Source: Pteria penguin
Lineage: Eukaryota > Mollusca > Bivalvia > Pterioida > Pteriidae
DNA: 64,000 nt
Direction of reading: 5' to 3'
Assembly (NCBI GenBank): GCA_035048485.1
Contig: CM068582.1
Coordinates: 20,758,155-20,822,154 of the forward strand
Shown here: positions 14,950-29,850 of the stretch, one piece after another
Layout of the letters: every line of letters starts with the position of its first letter
Position numbering within the stretch: position 1 is the stretch's first letter
Notes under the pieces: generated by a model
What the model was told of the DNA's origin: nothing
Seen by the model: only the letters and a program-made list of their open reading frames with translations
The model's database searches: none
Position numbers and translations under genes: made by a program

Positions 14950-17900
14950 GTCGTGTAGCTAATCTAGTGAGTAACGTGTATCATCGGGCTGTACTACAAG
15001 TCGTGTAGCTAATCCAGTCAGTGACGTGTATCATCGGGCTGTACTACAAGTCGTGTACCTAATCCAGTCAGTGACGTGTATCATAGGGCTGCACTAGAAG
15101 TCGTGTAGTTAATGCAGTCAGTGACGTATATCATCGGGCTGTACTACAAGTCGTCTAGCTAATCCAGTCAGTGACGTGTATCATCGGGCTGTACTACAAG
15201 TCGTGTAGCTAATCCAGTCAGTGACGTGTATCATCGGGCTGTACTAAAAGTCGAGTAGCTAATCTAGTCAGTGACGTGTATCATCGGGCTGTACTACAAG
15301 TCGTGTAGCTAATCTAGTCAGTGACGTGTAACATCGGGCAACACTACAAGTCGTGTAGCTAATCCAGTCAGTGACGTGTATCATCGGGCTGCACTAGAAG
15401 TCGTGTAGCTAATTCAGTCAGTGACGTGTATCATCGGTCTGTACTACAAGTCGTATAGCTAATCCAGTCAGTGACGTGTATCATCGGGCTGTACTACAAG
15501 TCGTGTAGCTAATCTAGTCAGTGACGTGTATCATCGGGCTGCACTACAAGTCGTATAGCTAATCAAATCAGTGACGTGTATCATCAGGCTGTACTACAAG
15601 TCGTGTAGCTAATCCAGTCAGTGACGTGTATCATCGGCCTGTACTACAAGTTGTGTAGCTAATCCAGTACGTGACGTGTATCATCGGGCTGTACTACAAG
15701 TCATGTAGCTAATCCAGTCAGTGGCGTGTATCATCGGGCTGTACTACAAGTCGTGTAGCTAATCCAGTCAGTGACGTGTATCATCGGGCTGTACTACAAG
15801 TCGTGTAGCTAACCAGTCAGTGACGTGTATCATCGGGCTGCACTACAAGTCGTGTAGCTAATCCAGTCAGTGACGTGTATCATCGGGCAGCACTACAAGT
15901 CGTGTAGCTAATCCAGTCAGTGACGTGTATCATCGGGCTGCATTACAAGTCGTGTAGCTAATCCAGTCAGTGACGTGTATCTTCGGGCTGTACTACAACT
16001 CGTGTAGCTAATTCAGTCAGTGACGTGTATCATCGGGCTGTACTACAAGTCGTGTAGCTAATCCAGCCAGTGACGTGTATCATCGGGCTGCACTAGAAGT
16101 TGTGTACCTAATCTAGGCAGTGACGTGTATCATCGGTCTGTACTACAAGTCGTGTAGCTAATCCAGTCAGTGACGTGTATCATCGGGCTGTACTACAAGT
16201 CGTGTAGCTAATCTAGTCAGTGACGTGTATCATCGGGCTGTACTACAAGTCGTGTAGCTAATCTAGTCAGTGACGTGTATCATCGAGCTGTTCTACACGT
16301 CGTGTAGCTAATCCAGTCAGTACCGTGTATCATCGATCTGTACTACAAGTCGTGTAGCTAATCCAGTCAGTGACGTCGTGTATCATCGAGCTGTACTACA
16401 AGTCGTGTAGCTAATCCAGTCAGTGACGTGTATCATCGGGCTGTACTACAAGTCGTGTAGCTAATCCAGTCAGTGACGTGTATCATCGGGCTGTACTACA
16501 ACTAGTGTAGCTAATCCAGTCAGTGACGTGTATCATCGGGCTGTACTACAAGTCGTGTAGCTAATCCAGTCAGTGACGTGTATCATCGGGCTGTACTACA
16601 AGTCGTGTACCTAATCCAGTCAGTGACGTGTATCATCGGGCTGCACTAGAAGTCGTGTAGTTAATGCAGTCAGTGACGTATATCATCGGGCTGTACTACA
16701 AGTCGTCTAGTTAATCCAGTCAGTGACGTGTATCATCGGGCTGTACTACAAGTCGTGTAGCCAATCCAGTCAGTGACGTGTATCATCGGGCTGTACTACA
16801 AGTCATGTAGCTAATCTAGTCAGTGACGTGTATCATCGGGCTGTACTACAAGTCGTGTAGCTAATCAAGTCAGTGACGTGTAACATCGGGCAGCACTACA
16901 AGTCGTGTAGCTAATCCAGTCAGTGATGTGTATCATCGGGCTGCACTACAAGTCCTATAGCTAATCCAGTCAGTGACATGTATCATCGGGCTGTACTACA
17001 AGTCGTGTAGCTAATCCAGTCAGTGACGTGTATCATCGGGCTGTACTACAAGTCGTGTAGCTAACCAGTCAGTGACGTGTATCATCGGGCTGTACTACAA
17101 GTCGTGTAGCTAATCCAGTCACTGACGTGTATCATCGGGCAGCACTACAAATCGTGTAGGTAATCTAGTCAGTGACGTGTATCAGCGGGCTGCACTACAA
17201 GTCGTGTAGCTAATCCAGTCAGTGACGTGTATCTTCGGGCTGTACTACAACTCGTGTAGCTAATTCAGTCAGTGACGTGTATCATCGGGCTGTACTACAA
17301 GTCGTGTAGCTAATCCAGCCAGTGACGTGTATCATCGGGCTGCACTAGAAGTCGTGTAGCTAATCTAGTCAGTGACGTGTATCATCGGGCTGTACTACAA
17401 ATCGTGTACCTAATCTAGTCAGTGACGTGTATCATCGGGCTGTACTACAAGTCGTGTAGCTAATCCAGTCAGTACCGTGTATCATCGGTCTGTACTACAA
17501 GTCGTGTAGCTAATCCAGTCAGTGACGTCGTGTATCATCGGGCTGTACTACAAGTCGTGTAGCTAATCCAGTCAGTGACGTGTATCATCGGGCTGTACTA
17601 CAAGTCGTGTAGCTAATCCAGTCAGTGACGTGTATCATCGGGCTGTACTACAAGTCATGTAGCTAATCCAGTCAGTGACGTGTATCATCGGGCTGTACTA
17701 CAAGTCGTGTAGCTAATCCAGTCAGTGACGTGTATCATCGGGCTGTACTACAAGTCGTGTAGCTAACCAGTCAGTGACGTGTATCATCGGGCTGTACTAC
17801 CAGTCGTATAGCTAATCCAGTAAGTGACGTGTATCATCGGGCAGCACTACAAGTCCTGTAGCTAATCTAGTCAGTGACATGTAACATCGGGCAGCACTAC

Positions 17901-20041
17901 AAGTCGTGTACGTCATCCAGTCAGTGACGTGTATCATCGGGCTGCACTACAAGTCGTGTAGCTAATTCAGTCAGTGACGTGTATCATCGGTCTGTACTAC
18001 AAATCGTATAGCTAATCCAGTCAGTGACGTGTATCATCGGGCTGTACTACAAGTCGTGTAGCTAATCTAGTCAGTGACGTGTATCATCGGGCTGCACTAG
18101 AAGTCGTATAGCTAATCAAATCAGTGACGTGTATCATCGGGCTGTACTACAACTCGTGTAGCTAATTCAGTCAGTGACGTGTATCATCGGGCTGTACTAC
18201 AAGTCGTGTAGCTAATCCAGCCATTGACGTGTATCATCGGGCTGCACTAGAAGTCGTGTAGCTAATGTAGTCAGTGACGTGTATCATCGGGCTGTGCTAC
18301 AAGTCGTGTAGCTAGTCCAGTCAGTGACGTGTATCATCGGGCTGCACTACATGTCGTGTAGGTAATCCAGTCAGTGACGTGTATCATCGGGCTGTACTAC
18401 AAGACGTGTAGCTAATCTAGTCAGTGACGTGTATCATCGGGCTGTACTACAAGTCGTGTAGCTAATCTAGTCAGTGACGTGTATCATCGGGCTGTACTAC
18501 AAGTCGTGTAGCTAATCCAGTGAGTACCGTGTATCATCGGTCTGTACTACAAGTCGTGTAGCTAATCCAGTCAGTGACGTCGTGTATCATCGGGCTGTAC
18601 TACAAGTCGTGTAGCTAATCCAGTCAGTGACGTGTATCATCGGGCTGTACTACAAGTCGTGTAGCTAATCCAGTCAGTGACCTGTATCATCGGGCTGTAC
18701 TACAAGTCGTGTAGCTAATCCAGTCAGTGACGTGTATCATCGGGCTGTACAACAAGTCGTGTAGCTAATCCAGTCAGTGACGTGTATCATCGGGCTGTAC
18801 TACAAGTCGTGTAGCTAACCAGTCAGTGACGTGTATCATCGGGCTGTACTACAAGTCGTGTAGCTAATCCAGTCAGTGACCTGTATCATCGGGCAGCACT
18901 ACAAGTCGTGTAGCTAATCCAGTCAGTGACGTGTATCATCGGGCTGCACTACAAGTCGTGTAGCTAATCCAGTCAGTGACGTGTATCTTCGGGCTGTACT
19001 ACAAGTCGTGTAGCTAATCCAGTCAGTCACGTGTATCATCGGGCTGTACTACAAGTCGTGTTGCTAATCCAGCCAGTGACGTGTATCATCGGGCTGTACT
19101 AGAAGTCGTGTAGCTAATCTAGTCAGTGACGTGCATCATCGGGCTGTACTACAAGTCGTGTAGCTAGTCCAGTCAGTGACCTGTATCATCGGGCAGCACT
19201 ACAAGTCGTGTAGCTAATCCAGTCAGTGACGTGTATCATCGGGCTGCACTACAAGTCGTGTAGCTAATCCAGTCAGTGACGTGTATCTTCGGGCTGTACT
19301 ACAAGTCGTGTAGCTAATCCAGTCAGTGACGTGTATCATCGGGCTGTACTACAAGTCGTGTTGCTAATCCAGCCAGTGACGTGTATCATCGGGCTGTACT
19401 AGAAGTCGTGTAGCTAATCTAGTCAGTGACGTGCATCATCGGGCTGTACTACAAGTCGTATAGCTAGTCCAGTCAGTGACGTGTATCATCGGGCTGTACT
19501 ACAAGTCTTGTAGCTAATCCAGTCAGTGACGTGTATCATCGGGCTGTTCTACAAGTCGTGTAGCTAATCTAGTCAGTGACGTGTATCATCGGGCTGTACT
19601 ACAAGTCGTTTAGCTAATCTAGTCAGTGACGTGTATCATCGGGCTGTACTACAAGTCGTGTAGCTAATCCAAACAGTGACGTGTATCATCGGGCTGTACT
19701 ACAAGTCGTGTAGCTAATCCAGTCAGTACCGTGTATCATCGGTCTGTACTACAAGTCGTGTAGCTAATCCAGTCAGTGACGTCGTGTATCATCGGGCTGT
19801 ACTACAAGTCGTGTAGCTAATCCAGTCAGTGACGTGTATCATCGGGCTGTACTACAAGTCGTGTAGCTAATCCAGTCAGTGACCTTTATCATCGGGCTGT
19901 ACTACAACTAATGTAGCTAATCCAGTCAGTGACGTGTATCATCGGGCTGTACTACAAGTCGTGTAGCTAATCCAGTCAGTGACGTGTATCATCGGGCTGT
20001 ACTACAAGTCGTGTAGCTAATCCAGTCAGTGACGTGTATCA

Positions 20042-23000
20042 TCCGGCTGCCCTACAAGACGTATAGCTAATCTAGTCAGTGACGTGTATCATCGGGCTGT
20101 ACTACAAGTCGTGTAGCTACTCCAGTCAGTGACATGTATCATCGGGCTGCACTACAAGTCGTATACCTAATCCAATCAGTGACGTGTATCATCGGGCTGT
20201 ACTACAAGTCGTGTAGGTAATCTAGTCAGTGACGTGTATCATCGGGCTGTACTACAAGTCGTGTAGCTAATCCAATCAGTGACGTGTATCATTGGGCTGT
20301 ACTACAGGTCGTGTAGCTAATCCAGGCAGTACCGTGTATCATCGGGCTGTACTACAACTCGTGTAGCTAATCCAGTCAGTGACGTCGTGTATCATCGGGC
20401 TGTACCACAAGTCGTGTAGCTAATCCAATCAGTGACGTGTATCATCGGGCTGTACTACAAGTCGTGTAGCTAATCCAGTCAGTGACCTGTATCATCGGGC
20501 TGTACTACAACAAGTGTAGCTAATCCAGTCAGTGACGTGTATCATCGGGCTGTACTACAAGTCGTATAGCTAATCTAGTCAGTGACGTGTTTCATCGGGC
20601 TGTACTACAAGTCGTGTAGCTAGTCCAGTCAGTGACGTGTATCATCGGGCTGTACTACAAGTCGTGTAGCTATTCCAGTCAGTGACGTGTATCATCGGGC
20701 TGTTCTACAAGTCGTGTAGCTAATCTAGTCAGTGACGTGTATCATCGGGCTGTACTACAAGTCGTTTAGCTAATCTAGTCAGTGACGTATATCATCGGGC
20801 TGTACTACAAGTCGTGTAGCTAATCCAAACAGTGACGTGTATCATCGGGCTGTACTACAAGTCGTGTAGCTAATCCAGTCAGTACCGTGTATCATCGGTC
20901 TGTACTACAAGTCGTGTAGCTAATCCAGTCAGTGACGTCGTGTATCATCGGGCTGTACTACAAGTCGTGTAGCTAATCCAGTCAGTGACGTGTATCATCG
21001 GGCTGTACTACAAGTCGTGTAGCTAATCCAGTCAGTGACCTTTATCATCGGGCTGTACTACAACTAGTGTAGCTAATCCAGTCACTGACGTGTATCATCG
21101 GGCTGTACTACAAGTCGTGTAGCTAATCCAGTCAGTGACGTGTATCATCGGGCTGTACTACAAGTCGTGTAGCTAATCCTGTCAGTGATGTGTATCATCC
21201 GGCTGCCCTACAAGTCGTATAGCTAATCTAGTCAGTGACGTGTATCATCGGGCTGTACTACAAGTCGTGTAGCTAATCCAGTCAGTGACATGTATCATCG
21301 GGCTGCACTACAAGTCGTATACCTAATCCAATCAGTGACGTGTATCATCGGGCTGTACTACAAGTCGTGTAGGTAATCTAGTCAGTGACGTGTATCATCG
21401 GGCTGTACTACAAGTCGTGTAGCTAATCCAATCAGTGACGTGTATCATTGGGCTGTACTACAAGTCGTGTAGCTAATCCAGGCAGTACCGTGTATCATCG
21501 GTCTGTACTACAACTCGTGTAGCTAATCCAGTCAGTGAGTTCGTGTATCATCGGGCTGTACCACAAGTCGTGTAGCTAATCCAGTCAGTGACGTGTATCA
21601 TCGGGCTGTACTACAAGTCGTGTAGCTAATCCAGTCAGTGACCTGTATCCTCGGGCTTTACTACAACAAGTGTAGCTAATCCAGTCAGTGACGTGTATCA
21701 TCGGGCTGTACTACAAGTCGTATAGCTAATCTAGTCAGTGACGTGTTTCATCGGGCTGTACTACAAGTCGTGTAGCTAATCCAGTCTGTGACATGTATCA
21801 TCGGGCTGCACTACAAATCGTATTCCTAATCCAATCAGTGACGTGTATCATCGGGCTGTACTACAAGTCGTGTAGCTAATCCAGTCAGTGACGTGTATCA
21901 TCGGGCTGTACTACAAGTCGTGTAGCTAATCCAGTCAGTGACGTGTATCATCGGGCTGTACTACAAGTCGTGTAGCTAATCTAGTCAGTGACGTGTACCA
22001 TCGGGCTGTACTACAATTCGTGTAGCTACTCCAGTCAGTGACGTGTATCATCGGGCTGCGCTACAAGTCGCATAGCTAATCCAGTCAGTGACGTGTATCA
22101 TCGGGCTGTACTATAAGTCGTGTAACTAATCCAGTCAGTGACGTGTGTCATCGGCCTGTACTACAAATCGTGTAGCTAATCCAGTCAGTGACGTGTATCA
22201 TCGGGCTGCACTACAAGTCGTGTAGCTAATCCAGTCAGTGACGTGTATCATCGGACTGTACTACAAGTCGTGTAGCTAATCCATCCAGTGACGTGCATCA
22301 TCGGGCTGTACTACAAGTCGTGTAGCTAATCCAGTCAGTGACGTATATCATCGGGCTGTACTACAAGTCGTGTAGCTAATCCAGGCATTGACGTGTATCG
22401 TCGGGCTGTACTACAAGTCGTGTACCTAATCCAGTCAGTGACGTGTATCATCGGGCGGTACTACAAGTCGTGTAACTAATCCAGTCAGTGACGTGTATCA
22501 TCGGGCTGTACTACAAGTCGTGTAGCTAATCCAGTCAGTGACGTGTATCATCGGGCTGTACTACAAGTCGTGTACCTAATCCAGTCAGTGACGTGTATCA
22601 TCCGGCTGCCCTACAAGACGTATAGCTAATCTAGTCAGTGACGTGTATCATCGGGCTGTACTACAAGTCGTGTAGCTAATCCAGTCAGTGACATGTATCA
22701 TCGGGCTGCACTACAAGTCGTATACCTAATCCAATCAGTGACGTGTATCATCGGGCTGTACTACAAGTCGTGTAGGTAATCTAGTCAGTGACGTGTATCA
22801 TCGGGCTGTACTACAAGTCGTGTAGCTAATCCAATCAGTGACGTGTATCATTGGGCTGTACTACAGGTCGTGTAGCTAATCCAGGCAGTACCATGTATCA
22901 TCGGGCTGTACTACAACTCGTGTAGCTAATCCAGTCAGTGACGTCGTGTATCATCGGGCTGTACCACAAGTCGTGTAGCTAATCCAATCAGTGACGTGTA

Positions 23001-24460
23001 TCATCGGGCTGTACTACAAGTCGTGTAGCTAATCCAGTCAGTGACCTGTATCATCGGGCTGTACTACAACAAGTGTAGCTAATCCAGTCAGTGACGTGTA
23101 TCATCGGGCTGTACTACAAGTCGTATAGCTAATCCAGTCAGTGACGTGTTTCATCGGGCTGTACTACAAGTCGTGTAGCTAGTCCAGTCAGTGACGTGTA
23201 TCATCGGGCTGTACTACAAGTCGTGTAGCTATTCCAGTCAGTGACGTGTATCATCGGGCTGTTCTACAAGTCGTGTAGCTAATCTAGTCAGTGACGTGTA
23301 TCATCGGGCTGTACTACAAGTCGTTTAGCTAATCTAGTCAGTGACGTGTATCATCGGGCTGTACTACAAGTCGTGTAGCTAATCCAAACAGTGACGTGTA
23401 TCATCGGGCTGTACTACAAGTCGTGTAGCTAATCCAGTCAGTACCGTGTATCATCGGTCTGTACTGGAAGTCGTGTAGCTAATCCAGTCAGTGACGTCGT
23501 GTATCATCGGGCTGTACTACAAGTCGTGTAGCTAATCCAGTCAGTGACGTGTATCATCGGGCTGTACTACAAGTCGTGTAGCTAATCCAGTCAGTGACCT
23601 TTATCATCGGGCTGTACTACAACTAGTGTAGCTAATCCAGTCAGTGACGTGTATCATCGGGCTGTACTACAAGTCGTGTAGCTAATCCAGTCAGTGACGT
23701 GTATCATCGGGCTGTACTACAAGTCGTGTAGCTAATCCAGTCAGTGATGTGTATCATCCGGCTGCCCTACAAGTCGTATAGCTAATCTAGTCAGTGACGT
23801 GTATCATCGGGCTGTACTACAAGTCGTGTCGCTAATCCAGTCAGTGACATGTATCATCGGGCTGCACTACAAGTCGTATACCTAATCCAATCAGTGACGT
23901 GTATCATCGGGCTGTACTACAAGTCGTGTAGGTAATCTAGTCAGTGACGTGTATCATCGGGCTGTACTACAAGTCGTGTAGCTAATCCAATCAGTGACGT
24001 GTATCACTGGGCTGTACTACAAGTCGTGTAGCTAATCCAGGCAGTACCGTGTATCATCGGTCTGTACTACAACTCGTGTAGCTAATCCAGTCAGTGAGTT
24101 CGTGTATCATCGGGCTGTACCACAAGTCGTGTAGCTAATCCAGTCAGTGACGTGTATCATCGGGCTGTACTACAAGTCGTGTAGCTAATCCAGTCAGTGA
24201 CCTGTATCATCGGGCTTTACTACAACAAGTGTAGCTAATCCAGTCAGTGACGTGTATCATCGGGCTGTACTACAAGTCGTATAGCTAATCTAGTCAGTGA
24301 CGTGTTTCATCGGGCTGTACTACAAGTCGTGTAGCTAATCCAGTCAGTGACATGTATCATCGGGCTGCACTACAAGTCGTATACCTAATCCAATCAGTGA
24401 CGTGTATCATCGGGCTGTACTACAAGTCGTATAGGTAATCCAGTCAGTGACGTGTATCAT
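20042..24460. repeat. 2.56-kb higher-order repeat in the satellite
   Basis: The block starting near 20042 (marker atccggctgccctacaagac) recurs near 22602 with an offset of about 2558-2560. Matching pairs include 20882/23440 (gtaccgtgtatcatcggtc), 21040/23598 (gacctttatcatcggg) and 21486/24045 (a monomer followed by cagtgagttcgtgta). The rare gtgagttcg variant appears in both copies, which argues for block duplication and against independent mutation. Confidence 0.75.
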
Positions 24461-27400
24461 CGGGCTGTATTACAAGTCGTGTAGCTAATCAAGTCAGTGA
24501 CATGTATCATCTGGCTGTTCTACAAGTCGTGTAGCTAATCCAGTCAGTGACGTGTATCATCGGGCTGTACTACAAGTCGTGTAGCTAATCCAGTCAGTGA
24601 CGTGTATCATCGGGCTGTACTACAAGTTGTGTAGCTAATCTAGTCAGTGACGTGTATCATCGGGCTGTACTACAATTCGTGTAGCTACTCCAGTCAGTGA
24701 CGTGTATCATCGGGCTGCGCTACAAGTCGCATAGCTAATCCAGTCAGTGACGTGTATCATCGGGCTGTACTATAAGTCGTGTAACTAATCCAGTCAGTGA
24801 CGTGTATCATCGGGCTGCACTACAAGTCGTGTAGCTAATCCAGTCAGTGACGTGTATCATCGGACTGTACTACAAGTCGTGTAGCTAATCCATCCAGTGA
24901 CGTGCTTCATCGGGCTGTACTACAAGTCGTGTAGCTAATCCAGTCAGTGACGTATATCATCGGGCTGTACTACAAGTCGTGTAGCTAATCCAGGCATTGA
25001 CGTGTATCGTCGGGCTGTACTACAAGTCGTGTACCTAATCCAGTCAATGACGTGTATCATCGGGCGGTACTACAAGTCGTGTAACTAATCCAGTCAGTGA
25101 CCTGTATCATCGGGTTGTACTACAACTCGTGTAGCTAATCCAGTCAGTGACGTGTATCATCGGGCTGTACTACAAGTCGTGTAGTTAATCCAGTCAGTGA
25201 CGTGTATCATCGGGCTGCACTACAAGTCGTGTAGCTAATCCAGTCAGTGACGTGTATCATCGGGCTGCACTACAAGTCGTGTAGCTAATCCAGTCAGTGA
25301 CGTGTATCATCGGGCTGTACTACATGTCGTGTAGCTAATCCGGTCAGTGACGTGTATCATTGGGCTGCACTAGAGGTCGTGTAGCTAATCTAGGCAGTGA
25401 CGTGTATCATCGGGCTGTACTACGAGTCGTGTAGCTAATCCAGTCAGTGACGTGTATCATCGGGCTGTACTACAAGTCGGGTAGCTAATCCAGTCAGTGA
25501 CGTGTATCATCGGGCTGTACTACAAGTCGTGTAGCTAATCTAGTCAGTGACGTGTATCATCGGGCTGTACTGCAAGTCGTGTAGCTAATCTAGTCAGTGA
25601 CGTGTATCATCGGGCTGTACTACAAGTCGTGTAGCTAATCCAGTCAGTGACGTGTTTCATCGGGCAGCACTACAAGTCGTGTAGCTAATCCAGTCAGTGA
25701 CGTGTATCATCGGGCTGCACTACAAGTCGTGTAGCTAATCTAGTGAGTGACGTGTATCATCGGGCTGTACTACAAGTCGTTTAGCTAATCCAGTCAGTGA
25801 CGTGTATCATCGGGCTGCACTAGAAGTCGTGTAGCTAATCCAGTCAGTGACGTCGTGTATCATCGGGCTGTACTACAAGTCGTGTAGCTAATCCAGTCAG
25901 AGACGTGTATCATCGGGCTGTACTACAAGTCGTGTAGCTAATCCAGTCAGTGACCTGTATCATCGGGCTGTACTACAACTAGTGTAGCTAATCCAGTCAG
26001 TGACGTGTATCATCGGGCTGTACTACAAGTCGTGTAGTTAATCCAGTCAGTGACGTGTATCATCGGGCTGTACTACAAGTCGTGTAGCTAACCAGTCAGT
26101 GACGTGTATCATCGGGCTGTACTACAAGTCGTGTAGCTAATCCAGTCAGTGACCTGTATCATCGGGCAGCACTACAAGTCGTGTAGCTAATCCAGTCAGT
26201 GACGTGTATCATCGGGCTGTACTACAAGTCGTGTAGCTAATCTAGTGAGTGACGTGTATCATCGGGCTGTACTACAAGTCGTGTAGCTAATCCAGTCAGT
26301 GACGTGTATCATCGGGCTGCACTAGAAGTCGTGTAGCTAATGCAGTCAGTGACGTATATCATCGGGCTGTACTACAAGTCGTGTAGCTAATCCAGTCAGT
26401 GTCGTGTATCATCGGGCTGTACTACAAGTCGTGTAGCTAATCCAGTCAGTGACGTGTATCATCTGGCTGTACTACAAGTCGTGTAGCTAATCTAGTCAGT
26501 GACGTGTATCATCGGGCTGTACCACAAGTCCTGTAGCTAATCTAGTCAGTGACGTGTAACATCGGGCAGCACTACAAGTCGTGTAGCTAATCCAGTCAGT
26601 GACGTGTATCATCGGGCTGCACTACAAGTCGTGTAGCTAATCCAGTCAGTGACATGTATCATCGGGCTGCACTACAAGTCGTATACCTAATCAAACCAGT
26701 GACGTGTATCATCGGGCTGTACTACAAGTCGTGTAGGTAATCCAGTCAGTGACGTGTATCATCGGGCTGCACTACAAGTCGTGTAGCTAATCCAATCAGT
26801 GACGTGTATCATCAGGCTGTACTACACGTCGTATAGCTAATCCAGTCAGTGACGTGTATCATCAGGCTGTACTACAAGTCGTGTAGCTAATCCAGTCAGT
26901 GACATGTATCATCGGGCTGTACTACAAGTCGTGTAGCTAATCTAGTCAGTGACGTGTATCATCGGGCTGTACTACAAGTCGTGTAGCTACTCCAGTCAGT
27001 GACGTGTATCATCGGGCTGCGCTACAAGTCGCATTGCTAATCCAGTCAGTGACGTGTATCATCGGGCTGTACTACAAGTCGTGTAGCTAATCCAGTCAGT
27101 GACGTGTATCATCGAGCTGTACTACAAATCGTGTAGCTAATCCAGTCAGTGACGTGTATCATCGGGCTGCACTACAAGTCGTGTAGCTAGCCCAGTCAGT
27201 GACGAGTATCATCGGGCTGCACTACAAGTCGTTTAGCTAATCCAGTCAGAGACGTGTATCATCGAGCTGTACTACAAGTCGTGTAGCTAATCCAGTTAGT
27301 GACGTGTATCATCGGGCTGTACTACAAGTCGTGTAACTAATACAGTCAGTGACGTGTATCATCGGACTGTACTACAAGTCGTGTAGCTAATCCAGTCAGT

Positions 27401-27599
27401 GACGTGTATCATCAGGCTGTACTACACGTCGTATAGCTAATGCAGTCAGTGACGTGTATCATCGGGCTGTACTACAAGTCGTGTAGCTAATCCAGTCAGT
27501 GACGTGTATCATCGGGCTGTACTGCAAGTCGTGTAGCTAATCCAGTCAGTGACGTGTATCATCGGGCGGTACTACAAGTCGTGTAACTAATCCAGTCAG

Positions 27600-29850
27600 T
27601 GACGTGTACTTCGGCTTGTACTACAAGTCGTGTAGCTAATCCGGTCAGTGACGTGTATCATCGGGCTGTACTACAAGTCGTGTAGCTAATCCAGTCAGTG
27701 ACGTGTATCATCGGGCTGCACTACAAGTCGTGTACCTAATCCAGTCAGTGACGTGTATCATCGGGCTGCACTACAAGTCGTGTAGCTAATCCAGTCAGTG
27801 ACGTGTAGCATCGGGCTGTACTACAAGTCGTGTAGCTAATCCGGTCAGTGACGTGTATCATTAGGCTGCACTAGAAGTCGTGTAACTAATCTAGGCCGTG
27901 ACGTGTATCATCGGGCTGTACTACAAGTCGTGTAGCTAATCCAGTCAGTGACGTGTATCATCGGGCTGTACTACAAGTCGGGTAGCTAATCCAGTCAGTG
28001 ACGTGTATCATCGGGCTGTACTACAAGTCGTGTAGCTAATCTAGTCAGTGACGTGTATCATCGGGCTGTACTGCAAGTCGTGTAGCTAATCTAGTCAGTG
28101 ACGTGTATCATCGGGCTGTACTACAAGTCGTGTAGCTAATCCAGTCAGTGACGTGTTTCATCGGGCAGCACTACAAGTCGTGTAGCTAATCCAGTCAGTG
28201 ACGTGTATCACCGGGCTGCACTACAAGTCGTGTAGCTAATCTAGTGAGTGACGTGTATCATCGGGCTGTACTACAAGTCGTGTAGCTAATCCAGTCAGTG
28301 ACGTGTATCATCTGGCTGTACTACAAGTCGTGTACCTAATCCAGTCAGTGACGTGTATCATCGGGCTGCACTAGAAGTCGTGTAGCTAATCCGGTCAGTG
28401 ACGTGTATCATCGGGCTGTACTACAAGTCGTGTAGCTAATCCAGTCAGTGACGTGTATGATCGGGCTGTACTACAAGTCGTGTACCTAATCCAGGCAGTG
28501 ACGTGTATCATCGGGCTGCACTACAAGTCGTGTAGCTAATCCAGTCAGTGACGTGTAGCATCGGGCTGTACTACAAGTCGTGTAGCTAATCCGGTCAGTG
28601 ACGTGTATCATTAGGCTGCACTAGAAGTCGTGTAACTAATCTAGGCCGTGACGTGTATCATCGGGCTGTACTACAAGTCGTGTAGCTAATCCAGTCAGTG
28701 ACGTGTATCATCGGGCTGTACTACAAGTCGGGTAGCTAATCCAGTCAGTGACGTGTATCATCGGGCTGTACTACAAGTCGTGTAGCTAATCTAGTCAGTG
28801 ACGTGTATCATCGGGCTGTACTGCAAGTCGTGTAGCTAATCTAGTCAGTGACGTGTATCATCGGGCTGTACTACAAGTCGTGTAGCTAATCCAGTCAGTG
28901 ACGTGTTTCATCGGGCAGCACTACAAGTCGTGTAGCTAATCCAGTCAGTGACGTGTATCACCGGGCTGCACTACAAGTCGTGTAGCTAATCTAGTGAGTG
29001 ACGTGTATCATCGGGCTGTACTACAAGTCGTGTAGCTAATCCAGTCAGTGACGTGTATCATCTGGCTGTACTACAAGTCGTGTACCTAATCCAGTCAGTG
29101 ACGTGTATCATCGGGTTGTACTACAAGTCGTGTAGCTAATCCGGTCAGTGACGTGTATCATCGGGCTGTACTACAAGTCGTGTAGCTAATCCAGTCAGTG
29201 ACGTGTATCATCGGGCTGCACTACAAGTCGTGTACCTAATCCAGTCAGTGACGTGTATCATCGGGCTGCACTACCAGTCGTGTAGCTAATCCAGTCAGTG
29301 ACGTGTATCATCGGGCTGTACTACAAGTCGTGTAGCTAATCCGGTCAGTGACGTGTATCATTAGGCTGCACTAGAAGTCGTGTAGCTAATCTAGGCCGTG
29401 ACGTGTATCATCGGGCTGTACTACAAGTCGTGTAGCTAATCCAGTCAGTGACGTGTATCATCGGGCTGTACTACAAGTCGGGTAGCTAATCCAGTCAGTG
29501 ACGTGTATCATCGGGCTGTACTACAACTCGTGTAGCTAATCTAGTCAGTGACGTGTATCATCGGGCTGTACTGCAAGTCGTGTAGCTAATCTAGTCAGTG
29601 ACGTGTATCATCGGGCTGTTCTACAAGTCGTGTAGCTAATCTAGTCAGTGACGTGTATCATCGGGCTGTACTACAAGTCGTTTAGCTAATCTAGTCAGTG
29701 ACGTGTATCATTGGGCTGTACTACAAGTCGTGTAGCTAATCCAAACAGTGACGTGTATCATCGTGCTGTACTACAAGTCGTGTAGCTAATCCAGTCAGTA
29801 CCGTGTATCATCGGTCTGTACTACAAGTCGTGTAGCTAATCCAGTCAGTG
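27600..29850. repeat. 750-bp (15-monomer) higher-order repeat, ~3 copies
   Basis: The marker ttaggctgcactagaagtcg occurs at 27861, 28611 and 29361, exactly 750 bp apart. The variant gtagcatcggg occurs at 27806 and 28556, with the same spacing, and each is followed by the same order of variant monomers (ccggtcag, ctaggccgtg, gtcgggtag, ctgcaagtcg). A weaker, older relative of the block lies near 31350-31700. Confidence 0.8.
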
